The notes below the pieces were generated by a model. That model worked only from the letters and a program-made list of their open reading frames with translations. It did not search any database and was not told the origin of the DNA. Of a DNA stretch of 64,000 nt, positions 33,566 to 44,898 are shown piece after piece (positions within the stretch are counted from its first letter, which is position 1; each line of letters begins with the position of its first letter). This DNA is from Dactylonectria macrodidyma (taxonomy: Eukaryota; Ascomycota; Sordariomycetes; Hypocreales; Nectriaceae), in assembly GCA_020744425.1 (NCBI GenBank), contig JAGMUV010000002.1:1054001-1118000 (forward strand), in the 5' to 3' direction. The position numbers and the translations under genes are program-made.

Positions 33566-35904
33566 ATGAGCGCTCCTCCTCCGCCTCCGCCTCATGGCGG
33601 AGTGCCTAGGGGATCCGGGTTACCACCTGGAAAGTACGACATCTTCGTCATCCCCGAACACTCGTCCGGTGGCGGCTTCCTCTATCTGCCGTCTCTGAAG
33701 CCCAATGTCAACAGCTTTGCCGCTGGCTTCGCTTCGGCCCTCATCCTCGTTGTTATGTTCCAGACCATGGCTCCTGCTTTCCGAGCTTGGTGGGACAACT
33801 TCCAAGGATTGGGAAACATGGCCATATCCATGCTCATCATTGGCGTGGGTTTCGGTGCTTGGAGCCTGGGTAGGATACAACAGGATAAGCCGGACCCTCG
33901 TAGTGGTCGTAACGCCTCCGGCGGCCACGGTAGTGAAGGAGGCTTTGGAGGAACGAGCTCCAGGTCGGCGCCTAACACCGGTGGCCCTCCTCCTCCTCCT
34001 CCTCACGGCAGCAATGGAGCACCTCCACGGCCATCCAAAAGCGAACCACCCCCTCAACCTCCACCCCAGCAAGACGGCCCTAAGACGTCATGGCAGGGTC
34101 CTCCTCCTCAGCAACGACCACAACCACAGCCGTCGCCTCCACCGCCTCCACCACCACCAGAACCTGAGCCAGAGCCACAGTCTCCGCCTCGACCTCCTCC
34201 CCAGGCTCGACCTCCACCACCACAAACTCCTCCTCAAACTCCTCCACCTAAACATCGACAACGGGAACCGTCTCCTCCGCCACCGCCGTCTCCAAAACCA
34301 GCACCCACTCCTAGACAAAAGGGCTCATGGGAAAAGGCAAGGGAGGAGTTAAGGAAAAAAGAAGAAGAGCGTAAAACCAAAGAGGCAGAGCAGAAACGGC
34401 GTGAGGAAGCAGCACGACGACTTGCTGAACTCAGGGCCAAGGATGCCAAGGAACGCCTCGAGAGAGAAAAGGAACGAGAACGACGAGATCGAGAAGCCAA
34501 GGATCGAAAGGAGCGCCTGGAAGCTGAACAGCGGGCCAAGGATCTTGCCGAAAAGCTAGAATATGAGCGCAAGGAAAGAGAACGACTGGAGAAAGAGTCT
34601 AAAGAGATTCGCGAGCGATTAGAAAAGGAGGCAAGGGAGATTCGCGAGCGAGAAGCCCAGAGACAGAAAGAGGCACAAGAACAGGAGGAGAAGAAAAGGA
34701 AAGAGACCAGAGAGAGAGAAGAGAGGAGGAAGAAGTTTGCTGCTGAGCGAGAAGCCCAACGAAAGAGGGAAGCTGAAGAAGCTCACAAAAGAGAGGAGCT
34801 GAGGAAGCAAAGGGAAAGGGAGAAGGAACAAGAGCTTGAGAAGCAAAGAGAAAAGGAAAGAGCCGAGAGGGAAAGGATCGAGAGGGAAACGGCTGAGAGG
34901 GAAAAGGCTGAGCGGGAGAAGGCTGAGCTGGAGAAGGAAAAGGAATCCAAATCGCCACGCACAGGAACGTATGCTTTCTCGGGCGTTGGCGAGAGGATCA
35001 GCATGTGGCCCAACGGCCGCCCACCAGCTCCTTCCCCGTCGACAACATCATCATCTTCAAAGATGCCTCCTCCCAGCACCGCCGGATCATCTGCAACTTC
35101 GAGGCCTTCTCCTAGTACAGCCTCGCCATCGACCCCGAAACCACCTGCTAGCACGGCTGCGCCATCGTCAGCCTCGAGACCTCCTCCTAGCACGGCTGCA
35201 CCATCTTCAGCCCCGAAGAAGGCGGCTCCATCAAGTGCCAGGTCTGGAGTCAGCACAGAAAACTCATACCGGCCGTACGACAAGGTCAAGAAGCCGCAGC
35301 ATAAAAAGTCGGGTTCTTCCTTGGGGTCTGAATACTCCTTCGCCCCGTCTCACAGTACGGCTCGAACCTCGCCCCCGCCGTCCATGCGAGGTGGGCCCTA
35401 CACCACTTCAGATCCTGACAAGATTGTCATCTCTGCTGTATATCTGTTCATGAACCAGTACGCCAAGACGCCAGCAAGTCAGCTCATATCAGGGGTTGGC
35501 ACTGTGACAGATGGGCTGATCCTCCGAATCACCACTGAGGGTCTCTTCATCGACGATGATGTCCGGAATGTCCCACAGCGAGAGTGGGATGTCAAGGCTT
35601 GGACCCTAAAGCAAGTCGAGGTATGTTTCCTCCCTAACATTGGCTGGATTTGTTGTTGTTTGATGCTAACGAGTATGAGTAGACGGGTGAATGGAAGAGC
35701 AAGGGCTTGAACTTGCTTCGTGCCACGATCCGCGACCAAGAGGGCAAACGGTATTTGTTTGTCATCGACGAGTCGGAGGGTTGGAAGATGGTTGCTGGCC
35801 TGGCACGCCTTCGAAAGGGCAGTCAAGTTCGCCAACTCGCTGTCAGCACCATGACGGCGTCAGACACACGCGGAACCCTGGAGATGCTGGGTTGGGCTGG
35901 CTGA
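33566..35904 (+). CDS. Membrane-anchored proline-rich coiled-coil protein of unknown function
   Basis: A 758-residue protein in two exons, 33566-35620 and 35683-35904; the 62-nt intron (GTATGT, TGCTAAC branch site, TAG) is in phase. N-terminus: poly-Pro start and the block YDIFVIPEHSSGGGFLYLP, then two hydrophobic segments at about 51-73 (FAAGFASALILVVMFQTMAP) and 84-102 (MAISMLIIGVGFGAWSLG). Residues of about 130-255 are Pro-rich, and about 255-475 form a highly charged Glu/Lys/Arg coiled coil. A Ser/Pro region contains repeated 'PPPSTA-PSS' units. The final 120 residues are globular (KIVISAVYLFMNQYAKTP, then DGLILRITTEGLFIDDD, GKRYLFVIDESEGWKMV), perhaps PH-like. I recognise no named family. 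It is probably a membrane tether or scaffold. Confidence 0.85.
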
Positions 35905-37091
35905 GACGTCCCCCTGAGGGGGATTATTTGATTCGGTATATAGGTTTTGGGTCTAGAAGCATCAGTAAACGGAAGATGCTTGAACCCTACAGAGAACGAA
36001 CAGGAGCATGGTCGGTCATTTATGGACTTTGACGGTCGGCGGCCAGGACAAAAGACATTCGAGCGCAGCATTGTGGAGACTTGATTGTTGGAATGCGAAG
36101 GGATTGCATAGCAAGACAGGAGTACTGGAGAAAGGCGAATGCGACGGGGCGTTCCGCTCGTGCCAATTGTTTTTGTTGGTTTGCGAGCATTCCGTTCATC
36201 ATACCCCGACGAGCATATTGCAGATTGGATCAGAGAGTAGATTCAAACGAAAGACATGAACCCAATATGAAATTTAATACCCTTGTTTATTTAACATCTG
36301 AACTCTTGGATTCTATGTCCTATGTGTATTAATAACCGTGACGAACAATTCTAGACGTAACCTGTGTGGACGTGGAGGGACTGACTTGTAGCATATCTCA
36401 CCTGGCGATTCTGATCCCCTAGTGAGGTCATTTGAGACATCGCCACATCCGATTGAGACCAATCCAGGATGTGGGTTTCTACAGTAACACGATATCTAAT
36501 GCCCATCTCTAGCCCCAATCTTGACGTCGGGGAATGTTTCAACGCCCAAGAAGCTTGGTGGCATTGGTCCTTTCTTTGGTTTGTGTGATCTCTTCGAATA
36601 GTAGTTGAACAAGAACCTCCTTGCATACACTTAAACTATTATGCCAACTTACTGGCATATATGGATGGCATTTGCGCCTCGTAGTCATCAAACCGAGTTG
36701 CTTCACCTCAAGCCATCTGATACCCAGGAACATTCTGTCCTATTACATAGGACGGTGTACGTATAGGCCCATGGCTCTTCAGGAATGTGTATTGTTGCAT
36801 GTGCCACTAGCAGCATGCCGTTGGATGGCCGTTAGTCCCTGGACTGAAACACATCAAAGACGTTAAGTATCATCCACCATGAACTTTGTTGCAGCATCTG
36901 GCCATGTCAATTTTGCAATGAATCATCATTAAAATGCTCCAATTATCCATGCTATTGAAGCTGACGACAATGGGATATGCTTGGGACATAAGGTCCCAAA
37001 CCCCACGTCGTTTGCTCTTGGTAACCAAACTCCAGAACCTCCTCCTCATCCGTCCCAGCCAGACGCCCATGCTTTCGTGAGGCCGCGCTGA
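35905..37091. other. Convergent 3' intergenic region
   Basis: AT-richer gap between the 3' ends of the coiled-coil gene (+) and the DIP2-like gene (-). It probably contains both 3' UTRs. No gene seen. Confidence 0.55.
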
Positions 37092-40000
37092 TCACCGCGG
37101 GCCCGTGTTGCCCGCGAGGTTCATGTGCATGATAGCGTTCGTCGTCCATTCCTCCTCATCGTCTCCGCCCTCCTTCTTACCCGTCCAAGTGTTGAGACTA
37201 TCGCGTCCGTCGACACCCGGCAGTTGGATCTGGGGAGGTGCTTGAGCATATCCAGGCAACTCCGCTATCATTGTTTGGCCTGGGGCGCCATGTTCGGCAT
37301 CTGGTGGGTTTCCGAACCGCGCAAAGTCGGGCATTCCGAATCCTTCTCCTGTCTGGAGACCGAGGCTCAACTGCTCAGGGGGCACAGAAGCTGCAGGCTG
37401 TGGGACGGCCTCTGATGAGGGATCGTGTGCGTACCCAGCCGCCATTACGGGCTGATCGGGTAGCTCCATCGTGTTGCTTCTTGGTGCAGGAATATATGAG
37501 AGGCGGTTGTCTATTGGCGGCTCATGCTCCTCTTGCTCCGGGATTCTGGGAACGTACTCGGCATTTCTCAAGCTGGAGCCAGCTGGAGCTCCCGGGCCTC
37601 CGCTTCGCACACTGACCATGGAAGCTCGAGCATCTACTGCATCGCCAGCAGGATCGTTCATACCGTCCATCAATGCCGCCGCGTCAACATCGCGGATGGC
37701 AAACTGAGCCAAGGTGCGCATCTTGCGTGTGACCCAGCCAGCTAAGATCTTGCCTCGTTGCTTCTCTCCGAGTCGCGATCGCGGGAAGTCTCCCTTGCTA
37801 ACAAAGGCAACAATATCAACAATAATTTGGTGCTCACTAAGGATTGCATTGACAATCACAGGCACGATCGATGCGAGGTACGGCTTGCGGCTAACCTCAA
37901 CCAGCACGACAACTAGGCCGCCAGCTTGGAAGACAGCACTGCATGTTTGTTAGTAAGACTCATGTTTCCGTCGTGAGTCCACTTACCAGCCATTAGGGAC
38001 AATGTGCCGATGGCATCGCTCAACCGAGTTCTCAATGTCCATTGGGAAGTGGCTGAGGCCATTGATCTCAAACGTCTCACCGATGCTGCCCAGCACGAAC
38101 AGCACCTGCATGTCCACTTGGGCGCCATTGGGGCCAATAGGTCGGCTGACGTTGTGCAAGAATCCGAGATCACCAGTTCGAATGTACTGAACGCTGGGGT
38201 CTCCGTCTACAGCTCGGCCGTCGAAACGCTCCGCGTCGAACGCGTCCTTCGATCCGTAGAATGACTTGACACAAGCTTCTGAGTCCACCCAGATCTCTCC
38301 GTATTCCCCGTCAAGGCAGTGTATCCGGCTCTCCGGGTTAATGATTGCAATTTGGGTAGAGACGGGGACCATTCCAGAGTCCTGTAGAAGTAAAGGAGCA
38401 GGTTCGACGTCCTGGTCGACGGGGATGACCAAGCCGCGACGAAGTGCCTGAGTATCTAGCCACAGTTCGATGGGTTCAACACACATGTATGACCTTGACG
38501 CAATCATCGGGTTAAGAACGTGGGAATAAACCGTATTGATGGCCGTCCTGTCCAAACCAGCAGCAGAAAAGTGAAGCCCCACCTTCTGGAACACATCAAC
38601 TCTTGGTCGGCCTTCAGCCGTGATCATCATGTTCTTCAATTCATGCAGCGTAAAGCCTTTGGCTTGCATCGAAGCCATGGCGTGATCGAGCATCTGAGAC
38701 GTGGCATACGTATCCTTAATCTTGTATCTTGACAAAGTGACGAACAGCGACATTGGGTTGGCAGCGAACTCGACAGGCGATAACAAGTACGTCGGCGTAC
38801 CCACGTAGATGCCCATGAGGCAAGTATGGATAAAACCAAGACCCGTTGTGCTTCGCACACAACCGAGCACAGGCCGTGTACTCGTCATCTGGCACGTCTC
38901 CTTCTGGACCTTACACATACCCAAGATGGTGTCATGGCCAAGTTGAACGGCAATTCTTCGCTGATCCGGAGTCCAGTACGTCCAAACAAGAACGGGATAT
39001 CCGGGTCGAATCCAGGCAGGGTCAATTGTGAGCCTCAGATCTCTCAATCCACTGTTCTGTTTAGGAGGCTTTGTGGTATTGTAGACGTTGGGGCTGGAAA
39101 TCTTCAGAATCTGAGCAGATTGCTTAATGTGGCTTCCCACAACCTTGAGCTTCATCAAGTGGTCCACCTCTTGGTTCACCAGCACAGCCTTAACGCGGTA
39201 GTCTGCAACAATGTGCAAGAAGGCAGGGACATCCTCGTTGAGTCGGTTTTGATCAAGAGGCGCAAGGGGGATGACGATGGCGCCAAGGCTGATACATGCG
39301 TGAACGGCAAAGACAAACTCTTCTGAGTGAGTGTACATCAGAATCATGTGGTCTCCGGGTTTGACCTTGACCTTGTTCTTCAGGTACATGGCGACAGCAG
39401 CCACCTTTGTATCGAACTTCTTCCAGGTAATGCCTTTTCCCTCTCGGCCTCTGCCATCGATTGTACAGTAAGCCAATTCTTCTGGTTGGCGAGCCACACG
39501 CCATTGGATGAGATCTGAGATGCATGAAAAGTTGTTCAGCGGAGTCGAGGTTCTGTCATCCATGACAACTTCTCGCCTGTCAACGCCAGAGTACTGCTTA
39601 TCAGCAGGTAGCAGGAATTCGGCACGTGAGTCGGATGCAAGTTGTGACCAGATGCCTCCCATAGGGTCAACTCCGATAGGGAGATTCAGGACCGCGTGCT
39701 CCACGCCAAACTTGACGTGAACGCAAGGGAGGTTGCCGAGATCGAACTCTCGGCGGCAGAGCATGTTTCCAATCTCACGCCTGCCGTTCTTGACGACTCG
39801 TGGCAGTGAGTTGGGTGCTGTAATCATGACGCAATACAGTCGCATATGATGTTCTGTCATGAGGACCTCCATGGTTCGCTCAGCAAGGGACTCAAGAAGA
39901 GCTGTATCTGGCTGCCGAGGAGGACCTCCATTGGTAAGCGGTGCTGTTGAAGCTGCGGCCGACTCTAAGACAACGACGGGAAGATGCTCATCGTTGACAA

Positions 40001-42885
40001 AAACATCAAAAGCAGAGCAATCGTAGATCTTTGGAACATTCTTGACAATGCTGACAACAATGTGCTGGACGAAGAAGTACCGGTACTCCGCAATTTCATG
40101 GCCATGTTCAACCCATTCGACCCTTTGACGGATGCGGTCCTCGTACAGTCCAAGCACAAAGATCTTGCCCTCAATGACTGTCCCCAACAAGCCGGTTCGC
40201 AGAAACTCAGGTTCCACCGGGTTTGGGGTCGGGTCGCCGGGATCAAACTTGTATGGTCGCGCGTGGAAAATGAGCTCCGTGTTCTTTGGTTGCGCCCAGA
40301 AACCACCTGATAGAGAAGGTGAATCGACCCAAATTTCTCCGACTGCGTGTGAAGACGCTAGAAGGCCAGTCTCCGGATCGACGACAGAAAGGGTCGCATC
40401 TGGAATTGGATATCCAAACGCGCCCACGCGTACTAGCCCGGGCTCATCTGAACCTCTCCTTCGAGCCTCGTCGCCAATCGCAACTACGATGACTTCGTTG
40501 GTCTTGAGAGCCTCGCGGTCCAGGAGAACCTCGCCGAGCTCGTTCTTTGCTCGCTCTTCGGTTGTTGTCGTTCCCCCACCACCAAGCAAACTACCAAACC
40601 CGTTGGAAGGCATCGACTTTTCTTCCTCCTCCTTCTCATCTCCCTCCAACTCGCTGTCTTCGAGAGTAATCTTTAAGGGGACGCCCATGCGCTCCTCACC
40701 ACCTAACCAATCTCTGACACTAATGACCATGCCGCCATGCTCAGGTAGGCACAGCATGGGAGCCACCACTTCGCGTGCACGTGGGTTTCTGAGTGGCCGA
40801 AGCCATCGGTCTGCCAGGACCTCGTGGAATCCGCTGTCGACAGTTAAGGTATCGATCAAGCAGAGCTTGACCATCTGAAAATTCGGTTCCGTTCCCTTCT
40901 TGAAATTTCGGGTCGTCATAGGGTCTGACTGATAATTGTAGGCTGCTCGCTTGAGGCCTGGGTAATCTGCCACCATGACCGTGGCCTTGTACTTGGTGAT
41001 GAGGTGGGCGTACAGGCCAGGAACATCTACAGCTTTGTTGTCGAACCAGACTGTTGTGTGACCACCATAAACGGTCAACAAGACGCTAAGGATCATGCCG
41101 ATACCTTGACGAGGGTCGAGGTATGAGAGCAAGATCTCGCTGCCAGCACCGCCGCCGATCAAACGGCCATTCTTGTCTCGCAGGGAAGGGTTAAAAGTAT
41201 CCCCAGGTCCATTGCCCGGGACAGTAGAAATGATTGCGCTCATGCAAGCCATCTGGTGCATGATGGTACGGTGGCTTAGCACGACGCCCCTCAAGTCTCC
41301 AGTGGGTGCTCTGGAGAACTCGATGTACGCCAGATCCGGGACGGAAAGTGGTGGAACATCATCCTTTTTCTTAGGATGGTAGCTACCAAACTCGTTCGTC
41401 TTCCACCATTCGACACCCTTGGGCCAAGTAAGCTTTTGGGTGGTAATATCTCGTTGGAAGGCTTTGAGGTTATTATCAGTTGTAAGAGCGAGGTGAGCTT
41501 GAGTGGAAGTCAAGACTTGGTTGAGGCGCTGGTAGTCTTGTAGGTCATTAATGGGCACGGCCACGACACCGGCGATGAAGCATCCAAGCATGGCAATAGC
41601 AAAATCGATAACTTCGGAATCGCGGTAAACCAGGGCCACTCTGTCGCCGCGGTAGAGCGAGCTCTTGTCCCTAATAACTTGCGCAACCTTTTCGGCCCTC
41701 GAGGCCAACTTTTCCCAGGTAATTGAGGCAATCTCCTTGCCCTTACTATCCAAGACCCAGTATGCGGGCCTCTTGGGCGTCATTCGTCCCCTGTGCCGAA
41801 GGACTGCGGCGATGTTGTCAAACTTGGACATGGGGATAGATTCATCATGCGGGTCTTGAATGGCAAACGGTACTTCGCGGGGTTCGAGTGGGGGCTGGTA
41901 CTCGAGGGCTTCGGGAGGCGGAAGATCACTGGCCGTCAACATGGGTGGTGCCATGGCGGCCGTAGGAGAGAATGCGTCGCTCGATGAATATCGCTGCTGG
42001 GTGGCCCCGTATTCGATCGTTTGGCCTTGATCATAATGCTGCTGGCCCGCAAAATCGGAAAAGTAGGCTTGGGAGTCGAGGAGTGTTGTTGTCCTTCCAT
42101 CGTAGGGTTGCTGTTGCTGATGTTGCTGTGGGTCAACGTATGCGCCTTGTTGTTCGGGCTTGAAGGCGTAGTCGCCCGACCTCATGGTGCCGCTGCGGTC
42201 ATCGACACTGGGAGGAGCGAGAGAGAGAAAGAGTGAGTCTCTCGCTGGCGGGGCAGCAGGCCGCTCTGTTATCGGGACTCCGGGCATCAAGAGATGAGCC
42301 GGGTGCGATTCTGAAGGCGGCGGTGCTGAACCTCCGTATGCCGAACCTGGCTGGTAGACGGGCGAGTTGGGGCTGTCGGGGACGGGGCCAGCGGCGCTGC
42401 CCAAGGAAGCAAAGGCGGCGACTCGGTGGCCATCGCTCGAAGGATGCGTCGAGTCATCTGGAGAGTGTATGCGCAGGCCGCTCTGGGGCTCTGCAGCTTG
42501 CGGCGTGACGGCCTGAGGCGCGGTCTGTGGTGGTGGGGAGCCGTAGAATTGGGATAAGAGTTGTGTTCGTCGCTTCTGGTAGCTGTGGAAGTGTCAGTGA
42601 ATCTAGGCGGGCAAGGCACCGCCGGCGCAGCAGGCGTCGCAGAAATGCGCTCACCCTTTTTGTGTGATATCCCCCTCCTATAAGCATATCCGCGTCAGTC
42701 AAATCAGTCCTGCTAGGCGGATCAAGCCAGCTCGCGTCCAAAGTTGTGGTTGATGGCGTGAGACGGAGGGCCGGGGGATGGTGTCGTGGGGTAGCAGCAC
42801 AGATAAACGGGACAGGACGTACCTCAAGCTCGCGATCGAGCTCTTCGAGCCTCTCTTGAAGCTCGGGACTGAGTTCGGCCGCCAT
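37092..42885 (-). CDS. DIP2/CMR2-like protein: DMAP1-binding domain plus two adenylate-forming domains
   Basis: A very large protein (about 1842 residues) in four exons: 42885-42823, 42677-42655, 42582-37987 and 37938-37092. Introns are 145, 72 and 48 nt, all GT-AG, and all joins keep the frame. Exon 2 is a 23-nt microexon. The N-terminal DMAP1-binding domain is rebuilt across exons 1-3 (SPELQERLEELDRELE, then GDITQKGYQKRRTQLL). A disordered linker follows, then two acyl-CoA-synthetase/AMP-binding-like units, the first from about residue 280 (PTGDLRGVVLSHRTIMHQM) and the second from about 1030 (FSCISDLIQWRVARQPEELA). This order is that of animal DIP2 and yeast/fungal Cmr2. DIP2 is reported to control a subset of diacylglycerols in yeast and animals. 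Both units look divergent from ordinary acyl-CoA synthetases. The C-terminus (residues 1560-1842) is conserved then disordered. Confidence 0.93.
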
Positions 42886-44598
42886 GGTTGGAGATCAAGA
42901 GATCTGAGGATCCGGAGATGCGGCCGTTGAGGAGCGAAGGAGGAGTGGCGGCGGGAGGTTAATTGGAGGTTCAGCCGCTAATTACCACCTCAAGAGTCTC
43001 GTGACGTAAGTCGTCCCTTCTGTCCCCCCTCGAACAAAGTCTCAGGCTCAGGCCCTTCAGGGCACAGTGGCACACAGTAGCACAGTGAACAGGGGCGGCC
43101 ACACCCACCAAGAGGCCCTAAGAGTAGCCTAAGAGCGACCCTAGACATCGGGTACCTTCAACGCTCCGAGGCGGGCTTTTGGCGCCACGAGCGCGCGGCC
43201 CCATTGCAAAACAGCGGGGGGGCCGTCCCCTGGTGTTGGTTGGGTTGGGTGACTTGTCCCTGTTCTCTGTGGATTGATCCCCATCCAAGGCTTGTGTCGG
43301 GACTGATTCCGTTGGCTGAGGCGTCCTGGAGAACGTTCCCCATGCTCCCTGATTAGCGCCATTCTCAAGTCTCTCCTCTCAGGCATCATTAGCATCACTT
43401 GCGGAGATATCGAAGAACCAGTTGTGTTGCTTCACGTGAGTCAGTAGAGAGGGCGTGATCCCGCGTCTTTGTTCTCTACGGTGCTGAGCGTAGAGTAGCT
43501 TCAAAACTTCATGCGCATGGCTTTCAGTTTGATTGCACTTCGAAAGCCAGCGTCTCTCCGCCAGAAAACCCGACATGCATGGACGGGATAATTTTGGCCC
43601 AGGTCATATATCACACGATTTTGTGTTGTCGTACCCCCTTCAAAACCCTAGGAGGTGCAGGCCATCCCTCCCGTTAGGTAGAGACTAAGATACCTAATTT
43701 AGGAAATGCTCAACGTCGAACTCTTTGCCACTGAGCATTAGAGAAAAAGAAAGGCCGATCAATGGCTCAGCTACTGTAGTTGTGGTTAGAATCTTGTTCT
43801 CCAAAACCGGTTTACGGTGCTCCAGAGCTATTCTCGGCCACAAAAGGTACGCTGTGACGAAATAGCCGCAGGGCTGCAGGTAGACTCGGGGCGATAACGG
43901 GCTGATAACAGGGGAGTCTATCAGTATGTCCCAAACATTTGGCAGCTCCAGCCTCCAGACGTTGGTGGACCGACCCATCAACCGGAGGCTTCTCCGCCGA
44001 GCTTCCGTGCCCACTTCTTTTCTCTAGGACGACTTCGACGAATTCTAAGATTGTTTCCTCCCTTTCCACAACCTTTCTCCCGGTCCTATCATGAAGGTGT
44101 CAAGCTCTTCGATGAAGAGCAAACTATTCTCCTAATGGCATTGGTATTGGACTCGGCTGCATGTGCGTGAGCCAAGCACACTCGCTCAAGCTCACGCTGT
44201 GCTTCAGTCCCTGCTTCAAACTCCACCAAGACGTGTAGACCCTTCACCATCGCGCGATATTCCTTAACCACGAATCATATGTAGGTCGTCCACTGATCTG
44301 CCCACGAGACAAAGTGGTAGGTTCCTCATTTCTTTTATCCCATTTCCCAGCCTCCGACCTACACGATGAGAGACACATAACACAGACCTGTTCTGAACAC
44401 TTGATGTCGAAAACAATGTTTTTTTCTCTGACTCTAAACGTCATTTTTGGCATATTGTTTTAATCCTCCTACTTCATTTCGGTCACTAACAAGCGATCAG
44501 GTTTCATCCGATGTCACTTCGATTGATTTATCGAAATTTAGATCCAGTTAATTATAATGTTTCATGATTTTGACCCGAAAATCTTCTCGTTGTTCGTC

Positions 44599-44730
44599 TT
44601 TTCCTGTAACAAAGCCCAAGGGGGCTTCAATCCTTTGTGACAAGTTGTGCTGTGTTCTTTTTTCAATGATCAAAATATTGTTTCAAGTGTTCAACTCATG
44701 GCTTTGTTCGATTTTCCTAGGAACAAAGCC
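44599..44730. repeat. Direct and inverted AACAAAGCC elements
   Basis: TTTTCCT followed two bases later by AACAAAGCC-type sequence occurs at about 44600-44616 and again at 44712-44730. A perfect inverted pair, GGCTTTGTTC (44700-44709) and GAACAAAGCC (44721-44730), is separated by 11 nt. They lie 170 to 300 nt before the next start codon and could be binding sites for a regulator. Confidence 0.55.
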
Positions 44731-44777
44731 GTGAATTGAAACTCGTTCAGCTTAAACCTCAGAACACGTACTCACAG

Positions 44778-44785
44778 TATAAATA
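44778..44785 (+). promoter_or_regulatory. TATA box
   Basis: TATAAATA lies 114 nt before the ATG at 44899, a suitable distance for a core promoter. It is one of the few clear TATA boxes in the window. Confidence 0.55.
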
Positions 44786-44898
44786 GTCCATCATGTCTCA
44801 ACCTGTATTAGTTTCATTTTATTGCTCAACTCACCTATGCAGCCCTTGAAGTACACTCTACACCCGGAACTATTCTCTCCCAACGTCAGGGTCCCACC

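Larger units (their letters stand above)
42886..44898. promoter_or_regulatory. Intergenic region with promoters of the DIP2-like and 744-residue protein genes
   Basis: The two genes diverge. The left part is GC-rich; about 44270-44880 is AT-rich. Near the right gene I see repeated AACAAAGCC strings and a TATA box (listed separately). No gene seen. Confidence 0.55.

Noticed and set aside
42390..42404. Start of the DIP2-like protein at 42404
   Set aside because: The codon there is TTG; the true N-terminus is reached through two upstream introns and includes the DMAP1-binding domain.
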